Shown here in pieces: positions 18,660 to 26,190 of a stretch of 64,000 nucleotides of DNA; within the stretch, counting starts at the first letter, position 1, and every line of letters begins with the position of its first letter. The position numbers and the translations under genes are program-made. The notes beneath the pieces are model-generated. The model did no database searches. It saw only the letters and a list, made by a program, of their open reading frames with translations, and had not been told where the DNA came from. The DNA lies in contig NZ_JBITMQ010000014.1 of the NCBI RefSeq assembly GCF_044466355.1, forward strand, positions 186,001-250,000. Direction: 5' to 3'. The DNA comes from Actinophytocola sp044466355 (GTDB lineage: Bacteria; Actinomycetota; Actinomycetes; Mycobacteriales; Pseudonocardiaceae).

Positions 18660-19790
18660 ATGACAGAACAGGGGTCTGACTACTACGTCAGTGGCGGTGT
18701 GAACTGGGCCGCGTTCACACTGGAAGAGCTGGTCAACATGGTCGTCGACAAGGCGAGCGTGCCGCAGCTGGAGAGACTCGCCGACGACTGGCGCACGACC
18801 GGTGACGGGGTCGCCGACGCCGCCGACTACCTCGCGGAAGCCCTCGACGACCTGATGGACTTCTGGTCCGGCGAGACCGCCGACAAGGCCCGCTACACGG
18901 TCGCGCTCAACGCGCAGTGGGTCGGCGACCTCGGCATGACCGCCAAGGAGATGGGTGCCCCCATCGAGGAGGCCGCCGGTGCGCTGAAGTCCGCGCAGGA
19001 GGCCATGCCGAAGCTGCCGGAGACACCGCCCGCCGCGGTGCCCGGGTCGGCCCCCGAGGGCGCGGAACGGGCGCGGCTCGTGACCGAGGGCAGCCCGCTC
19101 GCGTCGGCCGTCGGGGCCACCGCCGCCGGTTCGGAGAGCGCGTTCCAGGCGCGGGCCGAGCAGGAGCGGCTGAAGCGGGTCGCGATCGAGACCATGCAGC
19201 GGTTCGAGCAGGCCGCGGTCGGCATCGACCAGGCCACGCCGCACTTCGAGGGCCGGGGCACCCAGCTGCGGCCGCGTGTCGGCGACGTCGGGGTGACGCC
19301 GGGCGGCGACGTGTGGATCAGCAGCGTGAACGTCGCGGCGGGCGTCGACCTGCGCTGGCAGCTGCTGACCGGCATGACCGACGCCAGCTCGTCGTCCATG
19401 TCCGGCGTCGGCGCCTACGACGGTGGCGGCGGAGGTGGCGGCGTCGGCGGTGTCGGCGGGCTGTCCGGCGGGATCGGCGGTGCCGGTACCGGTGGCGGGC
19501 TCGGCGGCGTGCTGCCCGGCCCGATGACGAGCCGCGGCACGATCGGCGACACCGCGGGCAACCTGGGAGGAGCTGCCCGCGGCGGCCTGCCGACCGGAGC
19601 CGCGGGGGCGGTGCCGACGTCCGGCGGCGGCCCGACGACCGGCGGGATGATGGGGCCCATGGCCCCGATGGCCGGCGCGGGCATGGGTGCGCAGGGGGCG
19701 GGACAGGCGCACCGCAGACGAGTTCCCTTCGACGCGGACGACCCGTTCGACACGGGTCAGAAGGCGTCACCACCGGTCATCGGCCTATAG
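18660..19790 (+). CDS. PPE-like type VII secretion substrate, Gly-rich (triad 1)
   Basis: The 376-residue protein starts at ATG 18660 after GGGACGGGGAACTCC. The N-terminal ~130 residues are helical (VSGGVNWAAFTLEELVNMV ... AADYLAEALDDLMDFWSGETADKA) with a WSG turn of WXG/PPE type. A middle motif ETMQRFEQAAVGIDQATPHF is shared with the triad 2 protein. A long Gly/Met/Pro-rich linker follows and the tail reads RRRVPFDADDPF...SPPVIGL. With the next two genes (PE-like helper and EspG chaperone) it forms a PPE/PE/EspG-like triad. Secretion is inferred from context. Confidence 0.75.
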   Translation: MTEQGSDYYVSGGVNWAAFTLEELVNMVVDKASVPQLERLADDWRTTGDGVADAADYLAEALDDLMDFWSGETADKARYTVALNAQWVGDLGMTAKEMGAPIEEAAGALKSAQEAMPKLPETPPAAVPGSAPEGAERARLVTEGSPLASAVGATAAGSESAFQARAEQERLKRVAIETMQRFEQAAVGIDQATPHFEGRGTQLRPRVGDVGVTPGGDVWISSVNVAAGVDLRWQLLTGMTDASSSSMSGVGAYDGGGGGGGVGGVGGLSGGIGGAGTGGGLGGVLPGPMTSRGTIGDTAGNLGGAARGGLPTGAAGAVPTSGGGPTTGGMMGPMAPMAGAGMGAQGAGQAHRRRVPFDADDPFDTGQKASPPVIGL

Positions 19791-19808
19791 GGAACAAGGG
19801 GTTAAGGG

Positions 19809-21161
19809 ATGTCCACAGAGAACCTGCTCGCGGTGCTCCAGGGGGAACAGGGCAGCGACGTGCCGCAGCCGATCGCGGAGGGGGACCAGGGCTCGGCGTG
19901 GATCGCCAGGGTGACCGGCGACCAGTCCACACCGCAGCCGCCGCCACCGATGCCGGAGGCGCCCGCCACACCACCGCCACCGCCCGCCCTGCCGGAGGCG
20001 ACCACGACGCCACCGCCGCCGCCACCGCCGCCACCCGCGATGCCGGACGCGCCCGCGACCACCATGGCCGAGCCAGCGCAGACGTCCACGGGTGGCTGGG
20101 AGGTCGACTCGTACCGGCTGCGGGCGTTCGGTGACGCGGTCGTGCGGGCGAGGGCGTACCTCGACGCGGTGCGGATGAAGGTCGACCGCATGCAGGGCCC
20201 GGAGCTGAGCCCGCAGCTGGGCACCAGCCCCGTCGGCCAGCAGCTCGCGAAGAAGTTCGACGACCGGCTCAACGCCGAGGACGGCCTGCGCGCCATGCTC
20301 ACCGAGGCGATGAAGCGCATGGAGCGGTTCGTCAGCACGGCCGAGGAGGCGTCGAAGGCCTACGAGCAGGCCGAGGAGAACGCCGTCGAGGAGCTGGACA
20401 AGTTCAAGTACGAGGTCGAGTGGTGGGACGACGAGCCGGTCGACCACGGTCACGGGCACCACCACGACCACCACGGCGACGACCCGGCCCAGGACGAGGA
20501 CCAGGCCGAGGAGAAGCCCGAGGACCAGCCCGAGGACGGCGTCGAGGATCACGGACCCGGGGACACGCCTGGCGAGCAGGCCGAGGACCAGTCCGGCGAG
20601 CGGCCCGAGGACCAGGTCGGGGACCAGTCCCAGGACGGGCCCGACGACCAGGCCGAGGACCAGCCGGGAGACAGGCCCGAGGACCAGTCCGGCGAGCGGC
20701 CAGAGGACCAGCCCGAGGACGGCGTCGAGGATCACGGACCCGGGGACTCGCCTGGCGAGCAGGCCGAGGACCAGTCCGGCGAGCAGCCAGAGGACCAGGC
20801 CGGGGACCAGTCCCAGGACGGGCCCGACGACCAGGCTGGCGACCATCCTCAGGGCGGGCCTGAGGACCAGTCCGGCGAGCGTCCGGGCGACGGGCTTGGC
20901 GACCAGGCTCAGGGCGGGCCCGTGGACCAGTCCGGCGAGCGTCCGGGGGACGGGCCTGGCGACCAGTCTCAGGGCGAGCCCGGGGATCGGACCGCGGACC
21001 AGCCCGGTGAGCGGCCGGAGGACGGCCCGGTGGACCAGTCCCAGGACGCGCCTGAGGACCAGCCCGGTGAACCGCCCCGGGACGGCGCCGAGGACCGGCA
21101 CACGGAGCAGCCGGGTGACGAGCCCGGCGAGCAGCACGACGACCACGGCGCACCTGCCTGA
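19809..21161 (+). CDS. PE-like helical protein with long acidic repeat tail (triad 1)
   Basis: ATG 19809 follows GGGGTTAAGGG. Residues 1-95 are Pro/Ala-rich. A helical hairpin (~97-205) holds LGTSPVGQQLAKKFDDR, nearly the same as in the 23374 protein, and ends with AEEASKAYEQAEENAVEEL, a YxxxE motif like T7SS export signals. Then comes a His cluster (HGHGHHHDHHGDD) and about 215 residues of D/E/Q/G/P repeats in 183-base DNA units. The 450-residue product is thus a PE-like domain with a disordered acidic tail, possibly metal-binding through His. The stop overlaps the EspG start by one base. Confidence 0.72.
   Translation: MSTENLLAVLQGEQGSDVPQPIAEGDQGSAWIARVTGDQSTPQPPPPMPEAPATPPPPPALPEATTTPPPPPPPPPAMPDAPATTMAEPAQTSTGGWEVDSYRLRAFGDAVVRARAYLDAVRMKVDRMQGPELSPQLGTSPVGQQLAKKFDDRLNAEDGLRAMLTEAMKRMERFVSTAEEASKAYEQAEENAVEELDKFKYEVEWWDDEPVDHGHGHHHDHHGDDPAQDEDQAEEKPEDQPEDGVEDHGPGDTPGEQAEDQSGERPEDQVGDQSQDGPDDQAEDQPGDRPEDQSGERPEDQPEDGVEDHGPGDSPGEQAEDQSGEQPEDQAGDQSQDGPDDQAGDHPQGGPEDQSGERPGDGLGDQAQGGPVDQSGERPGDGPGDQSQGEPGDRTADQPGERPEDGPVDQSQDAPEDQPGEPPRDGAEDRHTEQPGDEPGEQHDDHGAPA
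20521..20840 (+). repeat. Two 183-base tandem units encoding the acidic tail
   Basis: The stretch starting at 20521 (AGGACCAGCCCGAGGACGGC) recurs at 20704 and stays almost identical for about 130 bases. More divergent shorter units (GACCAGTCCGGCGAG and the like) continue to ~21090. Encoded blocks are built on EDQSGERPEDQ and GDQSQDGPDDQA. Copy number is likely variable between strains. Confidence 0.85.
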
Positions 21162-21976
21162 TGATCATCAGCGCCAGGTCGGCGGTGACCGTGGGCGCCG
21201 CGGAGGTGGATCTCCTGTGCGCGGCGGCGGGTTCCGCGCCACCGTTCCCCCTCCGCGTGCCGTCCGCCGGTGCCACCACCGAGGAACGACGTGCCGTGTT
21301 GCGGGCGGCCGGGGAGAACCTGGCCGCCCGTGGCCTCGCCGACGAACGTGGCCCGCTCGGCGTCGCGGAGGCGTTCGCGTACCTGCTGCAGGACGCCGCG
21401 ATGACGCTCGACCTCGTCATGTCGGCGGGCGGTGAGACGCTGGGCGCGGTTCTGCTCGCCAGGCAGGACCTGGCCGTGCTCACCACCCAGGAGCTGACCG
21501 GTGCCGGCCGGCTGTGCATGGCCGAGCTGCCGCTCGACGACGCCGTCGACGAGCTGCTTCGCCTCGTCCCCGACCACGGGGCCGCGCTGACCGCCCCGTT
21601 CTCGCTGCCGAAGGCCGCGCTCGACCGCGTCTACCGGATGCTCCTGAACCGCCGGGACGACCCGTTGGGCCGGGACGAGTGGGACGAGCTGCTCGCCGCG
21701 AACGGCATCGACGACCGGCTCGCGCGCAGGCTCGTGACCCACCTGCAACCCGTGCTCGGCAACGGGCAGATGGGCCTCGCGACCCGGGCGGGTTACGCGA
21801 AGCAGTGGCAGCGCGTCGGTGCCGAGCTGCGCTGGCTGGACACCGAGCGGGGGAGGTTCCAGTTGGTCGAGGGCTTGGGCGACGGCACCGAAGGTGGTTG
21901 GCTGTCGGTGAACCCGATGCACGGCAACGATCTCGCGGTGGCGGTACGCGGGCTCGCCCAGTCACTCCGTGGTTGA
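21161..21976 (+). CDS. ESX secretion chaperone EspG-like (triad 1)
   Basis: Starts at ATG 21161 on the stop of the PE-like gene. The 271-residue protein has the EspG-family features: N-terminal beta strands with VGAAEVDLLCAAAGSAPPFPL, RGLADERGPLGVAEAF, a central DAVDELLRLVPDHG helix, then LLNRRDD...NGIDDRLARRLVTHLQPVLGN and a closing beta domain WQRVGAELRWLDTERGRFQL. EspG proteins bind PE-PPE heterodimers in the cytosol and hand them to the ESX machine. The paralogue at 23732 shares most of these motifs. Confidence 0.85.
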   Translation: MIISARSAVTVGAAEVDLLCAAAGSAPPFPLRVPSAGATTEERRAVLRAAGENLAARGLADERGPLGVAEAFAYLLQDAAMTLDLVMSAGGETLGAVLLARQDLAVLTTQELTGAGRLCMAELPLDDAVDELLRLVPDHGAALTAPFSLPKAALDRVYRMLLNRRDDPLGRDEWDELLAANGIDDRLARRLVTHLQPVLGNGQMGLATRAGYAKQWQRVGAELRWLDTERGRFQLVEGLGDGTEGGWLSVNPMHGNDLAVAVRGLAQSLRG

Positions 21977-22073
21977 GCGTTCGCTTGCGAAAAGTTGAGA
22001 CCTGTTCGCGTGCTCTGCGTCGGTGGCATCGGCTACCGTGACCGTCGGAATCGATGGTGGGAGGGGCGGGGGC

Positions 22074-23360
22074 GTGGGCTTCGAGCAGATCCTCCAGCAG
22101 GTGGCGGACGCGCGGCGGCGTGCGCAGGAGGCCGCGCAGCACGCGCGGGACGAACGCAGGCGCAGGCGCGAGGAAAACGACCTGTGGGTCAACGGCGGAG
22201 TCAACTGGAACGGCTACGGCCTCGAGTCACTGATCAAGATGGTGGCCGAGCGGGCCAGCCCCGGACAGCTCGACGCGCTGGCCGGTGAGTGGAGCAGGCA
22301 CGGCTCGGCGGTGTCGAAGGCCTCCGAGGACCTGTCGCGGTCGCTGGACAAGCTGATGCGGTACTGGACCGGCACGGCCGCCGACGAGGCGGTGCGCAAG
22401 GTCACCACCAACGCGCACTGGATCGGTGAGCTCGGCGAGACCGCGCAGCGGATGTCCGGCCCGATCCAGGACGCGAGCGGTGCGCTGCGGTCCGCGCAGG
22501 ACACCATGCCCGGCATGCCGAAGAACAACTGGCTCGCGACGGCCGGTGGTGGTGCGGCGGCCGGGTTCGCGGTGGCTGGCCCGATCGGCGCGGCCTTCGG
22601 CGCCGCGATCGGCGGCATCGCGAGCGTCTTCGGGTTCGGGTCGAAGAAGAAGAAGATGAAGCGCAAGGCCGTGCAGACGATGCAGCGCTACGAGGGTGCG
22701 CTGCTCGGTATCGACCAGACCACCCCGCAGTTCGGGCTCCCGTCCGACGGTGGCAACCCGGGCACCGGCCCGCTGCCGAACCCGGACGACGGCATCGGCA
22801 GGCCGGGCGTGCCCGCACCGCCACCAGGCGTCGGCGGGCCGTGGCGGCCGACCCCCGCACCTCCGCTGGACCTGGGCCAGGTGACCACCCCGTCGTTCGC
22901 GGGTGGGCCGGAAGGGCGCTGGCAGTCGCTGACGGGGCTCGGTCCGAACAGCCCGGGGCTGCCCGGCCTCGGCGGTGGTGGCGGCACGGGCGGCGGTCCC
23001 GGCGGTCCGTTCGGCGCGATGCCCCCGATGGGCAACGCCCGTGGCGCGGGCGCGATGGGTCCGTACGCCGGCGGCCGTGGCGGTGCCGCGGGTGGTCGGG
23101 GCGCGGGCGGCCGTGGTGTCGGCGCGGGTCGCGGTGGCGCCGGGTTCCCCGGTGCCATGGGCGGCGCCGGCGGCCGTGGTGACCGCGACTACCGTGGCCG
23201 TGGCCGGTTCAGCAAGACCGGCGGGCTCGGCATGGGCGGCGGCGCCGCTGGGCGCCGCGGCGAGGACGAGGAGGACGGTGAGCACCGCAGGAGGGTGCCG
23301 ATCGAGGAGGACCCCTTCTCGTCGGACCTCAAGGCGGCACCGCCGGTGATCGGGCTCTGA
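22074..23360 (+). CDS. PPE-like type VII secretion substrate with glycine-zipper segment (triad 2)
   Basis: GTG 22074 is preferred to upstream GTG 22023 because GGGAGGGG lies just before it. The 428-residue product begins GFEQILQQVADARRR and matches the 18660 protein: NGGVNWNGYGLESLIKMV, RYWTGTAADEAV (WTG turn), MQRYEGALLGIDQTTPQF and the tail RRRVPIEEDPF...APPVIGL. Unlike triad 1 it has an inserted hydrophobic Gly/Ala stretch (GGGAAAGFAVAGPIGAAFGA then AIGGIASVFGFG) followed by KKKKMKRK, which looks membrane-active. The rest is a Gly/Pro/Arg-rich linker. Confidence 0.75.
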   Translation: MGFEQILQQVADARRRAQEAAQHARDERRRRREENDLWVNGGVNWNGYGLESLIKMVAERASPGQLDALAGEWSRHGSAVSKASEDLSRSLDKLMRYWTGTAADEAVRKVTTNAHWIGELGETAQRMSGPIQDASGALRSAQDTMPGMPKNNWLATAGGGAAAGFAVAGPIGAAFGAAIGGIASVFGFGSKKKKMKRKAVQTMQRYEGALLGIDQTTPQFGLPSDGGNPGTGPLPNPDDGIGRPGVPAPPPGVGGPWRPTPAPPLDLGQVTTPSFAGGPEGRWQSLTGLGPNSPGLPGLGGGGGTGGGPGGPFGAMPPMGNARGAGAMGPYAGGRGGAAGGRGAGGRGVGAGRGGAGFPGAMGGAGGRGDRDYRGRGRFSKTGGLGMGGGAAGRRGEDEEDGEHRRRVPIEEDPFSSDLKAAPPVIGL

Positions 23361-23373
23361 GGGGAACTCACGC

Positions 23374-23727
23374 ATGTACGTCGACGAGTCGCAGCCGTCA
23401 GGCTCGGGTGCCGGCTGGGCGGTGGACCCCGCCGAGGTGCGGGCGTTCGCGGACGCGGTCGCCGAGGTGCGCAGGCACCTGGACGCGGTCACCCGCGAGG
23501 TCGAGGATCTGTCCACACCGGACTACGCGCCGATGCTGGGCACCAGCCCGGTCGGGCAGGAGCTGGCCGAGAAGTTCACCGACCGCATGGGCAGCGAGCG
23601 CGGCCTGCGCGGCCAGCTGAACCTCGCGGTCGCGCACATGACGGAGTTCGTGCTGGCGGCCGAGCACACCGCGGGGACGTACCTCCAGGCGGACGCAGAC
23701 AATGCCACCAAGAACCGGTACTACTGA
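23374..23727 (+). CDS. PE-like / ESX-associated helical protein (triad 2)
   Basis: A 117-residue protein at ATG 23374, 13 bases after the PPE-like gene. The body is a helical hairpin: WAVDPAEVRAFADAVAEVR, then LGTSPVGQELAEKFTDR and LAVAHMTEFVLAAEHTAGTY. A YLQAD sequence near the C-terminus matches the YxxxD/E export signal of T7SS heterodimers. It equals the hairpin of the 19809 protein without the acidic tail. It probably pairs with the PPE-like protein. Confidence 0.78.
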   Translation: MYVDESQPSGSGAGWAVDPAEVRAFADAVAEVRRHLDAVTREVEDLSTPDYAPMLGTSPVGQELAEKFTDRMGSERGLRGQLNLAVAHMTEFVLAAEHTAGTYLQADADNATKNRYY

Positions 23728-23731
23728 CGCG

Positions 23732-24526
23732 ATGGAACTGCGCGTCAACGCTGGTGCGCCGCTGCACACCGTCGAGGTGGACCTGCTGTGCGTGTTCGCC
23801 GAGGTCGAGGCGCCGTTCCCGCTGGAGATCCCGTCGACGGGCACGAGCGAGGCCGAGCAGCGGTCGCTGTTCAGGTCGGCTCGTGAGCAGCTGACCGCCC
23901 GAGGGCTGGCCGACGAGAACGGCCCGCTCGGCGTGGCCGAGGACTTCGTGTTCCTGCTGCGGTCGTGCACCGGTGTGCTGGACATGGTGCTGGCCAAGGA
24001 AGAGGTGCTGCTGGCCGCCGCGGTGCTGGTGCACCGGGACGAGGCGCTGCTGGTGACGCAGGACCTCGCGTCGGACGACGGCATGGTGCGGATGAAGGCC
24101 GCGACGCTCGACGAGGCGCTCGACGACCTCGTGCGGCTGGTGCCGCGCGCCGACACACCGCTGACCGCGCCGTTCAGCCTGCCGCGACGTGCGCTGGAGA
24201 CGGCGTTCAGCGCGCTCGTCGACCGGGACGAGCGCCTGACCGCGCAGGAGGTCGACGACGTCATCGCGGCACAGGGCATCGACGACCGCGTGGTGCGGCG
24301 GATGGTGTCGCACCTGCAGCCGGTGCTGGGCAACGGTCAGGTGGGCGTCGCCCGCCGCGACGACACCGAGGACCAGTGGCAGCGCGTCGGCGAGGAACTG
24401 CGCTGGCTCGACACCGAACGCGGCCGCTACCGCCTCGCGGGCGACGCCGAGTGGATGAGCGTGAACCCGCTCTCCCGCGAAGAAATCCGCGACACAATCC
24501 GCAAACTCTCCCTGAAAACCCGCTAA
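23732..24526 (+). CDS. ESX secretion chaperone EspG-like (triad 2)
   Basis: ATG 23732 gives 264 residues, close to the triad 1 EspG: VEVDLLCVFAEVEAPFPLEI, RGLADENGPLGVAEDFV, LVPRADTPLTAPFSLP, IDDRVVRRMVSHLQPVLGN and WQRVGEELRWLDTERGRYRL. Four bases separate it from the PE-like stop. The gene is followed directly by the palindromic repeat at 24527, which probably ends the transcript. The likely role is a cytosolic chaperone for its own triad's substrates. Confidence 0.85.
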   Translation: MELRVNAGAPLHTVEVDLLCVFAEVEAPFPLEIPSTGTSEAEQRSLFRSAREQLTARGLADENGPLGVAEDFVFLLRSCTGVLDMVLAKEEVLLAAAVLVHRDEALLVTQDLASDDGMVRMKAATLDEALDDLVRLVPRADTPLTAPFSLPRRALETAFSALVDRDERLTAQEVDDVIAAQGIDDRVVRRMVSHLQPVLGNGQVGVARRDDTEDQWQRVGEELRWLDTERGRYRLAGDAEWMSVNPLSREEIRDTIRKLSLKTR

Positions 24527-24740
24527 CCCCGCGAGTCGCGCCCCAGAACACCGCGAGTCGCGCCCCAGAACACCGCGAGTCGCGCGCCAGAACACCGCGA
24601 GTCGCGCTCCCGCACATACTGAGTTGTCGGTTTCATGCAGACGTCACCTGCACGAAACCGACAACTCGGTGTGTCCCAGAGCGCGACTCGCGGTGTCTGA
24701 ACGCGTGACTCGCGGTGTTTTGGCGCGTGACTCGCGGGGG
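24527..24740. repeat. Compound palindromic repeat element between convergent espG and mycP
   Basis: The left part has four ~22-base direct repeats with core CCGCGAGTCGCG (starting 24529, 24551, 24573 and 24595). The centre is a stem of GAGTTGTCGGTTTC (24621-24634) with GAAACCGACAACTC (24654-24667), plus TGCAG/CTGCA inside, loop ACGTCAC. The right part has three inverted copies with core CGCGACTCGCGG or CGTGACTCGCGG. CCGCGAGTCGCGCTC (24595-24609) pairs with 24679-24693, so ~99 bases form one large imperfect palindrome. It fills the whole convergent gap and may act as a two-way terminator or a dispersed repeat family. Confidence 0.85.
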
Positions 24741-26174
24741 TTAGTTTCTGGGGCGGGGTTTTGGTTCGGGGCGGCGGTTGCGTTTGACTGTGTGGACCAC
24801 GAAGAGGGTCAGCAGGAGGAGGCCCAGGCCGCCGCCGGAGCCGATCATGGCGACCTGCATGGGGGTCCAGTTGCGTTCGTAGGGCGGCGGCATCTCGAAC
24901 GGGACGTCGATCGCCTTGTCCGCCGGGATGTTCTCCTCCGCCGGGATGAAGGCGGTCAGCGCCGCGATCGGGTTGATCATGCCGTGGCCGACGAGGTTGT
25001 CGTGGCCGTTCTTGGCGGCCGGGTGCGACGCGGTCGACTTGATGCGGTCCATGACCTGCCGCGCGTCCAGTTCGGGGAACCGCTCCCGCACCAGCGCGGC
25101 CAGGCCGGCCACGTACGGCGCGGCGAACGACGTGCCCTGGATCGGCTGTGCGTTGCCCTTGTCGTCGACCGTCTGGTTCGCGAGACCCTTCGAGTTCGCC
25201 GGGTCGAGCGAGATGATGTCGGTGCCCGGGGCGGCGACGCTCACCCACGGGCCGGTCATCGAGAACTCGGCGACGCTGCCGTCGTCGTTCATCGCCGCGA
25301 CCGAGAGCACGTACTTGGAGAACCACGGCGGGATCACGATCTGCGTCGGGTTCTTCGGGTCCGGGCTGTTCTGCTCCTTGCAGTCCCGCTCGGGCAGGTT
25401 GCCCGCGGACGCCACGGGCACCACGTCGCGTTCCTCCACGGCGTACCGCAGCGCGGCCTGCACCTGCCGCTCCGGGTCGAAGATCTCCCCGGCGGACGCG
25501 GGCCGGCAGGAGTCCACCGACATGTTGATCACGGTGACGCCCGGCGTGTTCGCGGCGCGCACGATGGCCTGCGCGAGAGTGCCGAGGTTGCCCGCGGCCG
25601 AACTCTGGTTCGTTTCCGGGTTCTTGTACTCGTAGTTCGCGCTGGACTGGCGGATGCTGACGATCCCGGCGTCGGGAGCGATGCCGCGGAACCCGATCGA
25701 CTCGTTCTTCGGGTTGGCCGCGATGATGCCCGCGACCTCGGTGCCGTGGCCGTCGCAGTCCAGGAGCCCGCGGTCCTTCTTGACGACGTAGTCGCCGCCG
25801 CCCTCCAGCCGGTTCTGGAAGTAGTCGTGCGGGGTCACACCGGTGTCGATCACGGCCACCTTCTGGCCCTTGCCGGTGGCGAACTTCGAGATCTCCTCGA
25901 ACTGCAGCATGTCCTGGCCCCACGGCTTGTACTCGAGCGGGGCCGTCGAACCCTTGGACGACACGCACTGCGTTTTCGGCGTGTACGGGTGGTCCGGCTC
26001 ACCGGAGTCGACCGGGGTCGCGAAGCCCGGTGGCAGCGGTGGTGGCGTCGGTCCCGCCTTCGCGGGTGCGTCGGGCTCCGACGACGGCTGCGCCGCCGCG
26101 GGTGCGACCGGCGCGAACGCCAACGAGGTCGCGGCGAGCACGGACAGGACCCGAGTTGTCCGGGTTACAGCCAT
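24741..26174 (-). CDS. mycP: Type VII secretion subtilisin-like protease mycosin
   Basis: The 477-residue protein begins at ATG 26174 with a signal peptide (MAVTRTTRVLSVLAATSLAF...AAAQP). The S8 triad is complete: Asp 110 (VAVIDTGV), His 143 (DGHGTEVAG) and Ser 349 (GTSFAAPYVAG), with oxyanion Asn 259 in SAGN. A proline-rich linker and a C-terminal membrane helix (MIGSGGGLGLLLLTLFVVHTV, followed by KRNRRPEPKPRPRN) complete the mycosin layout. Mycosins sit on the outer face of the ESX pore and are needed for its stability. It lies 16 bases after eccD on the same strand. Confidence 0.93.
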   Translation of the reverse strand: MAVTRTTRVLSVLAATSLAFAPVAPAAAQPSSEPDAPAKAGPTPPPLPPGFATPVDSGEPDHPYTPKTQCVSSKGSTAPLEYKPWGQDMLQFEEISKFATGKGQKVAVIDTGVTPHDYFQNRLEGGGDYVVKKDRGLLDCDGHGTEVAGIIAANPKNESIGFRGIAPDAGIVSIRQSSANYEYKNPETNQSSAAGNLGTLAQAIVRAANTPGVTVINMSVDSCRPASAGEIFDPERQVQAALRYAVEERDVVPVASAGNLPERDCKEQNSPDPKNPTQIVIPPWFSKYVLSVAAMNDDGSVAEFSMTGPWVSVAAPGTDIISLDPANSKGLANQTVDDKGNAQPIQGTSFAAPYVAGLAALVRERFPELDARQVMDRIKSTASHPAAKNGHDNLVGHGMINPIAALTAFIPAEENIPADKAIDVPFEMPPPYERNWTPMQVAMIGSGGGLGLLLLTLFVVHTVKRNRRPEPKPRPRN

Positions 26175-26190
26175 TACGGGCGGGCTCCCC

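Noticed and set aside
22023..22073. Longer start (GTG 22023) for the triad 2 PPE-like gene
   Set aside because: GGGAGGGG lies before GTG 22074 and the extra residues (ASATVTVGIDGGRGGG) have no counterpart in the triad 1 protein.
24527..24740. CRISPR array
   Set aside because: The ~22-base repeats follow each other with no spacers, are arranged symmetrically around a palindrome, and no cas genes are near.
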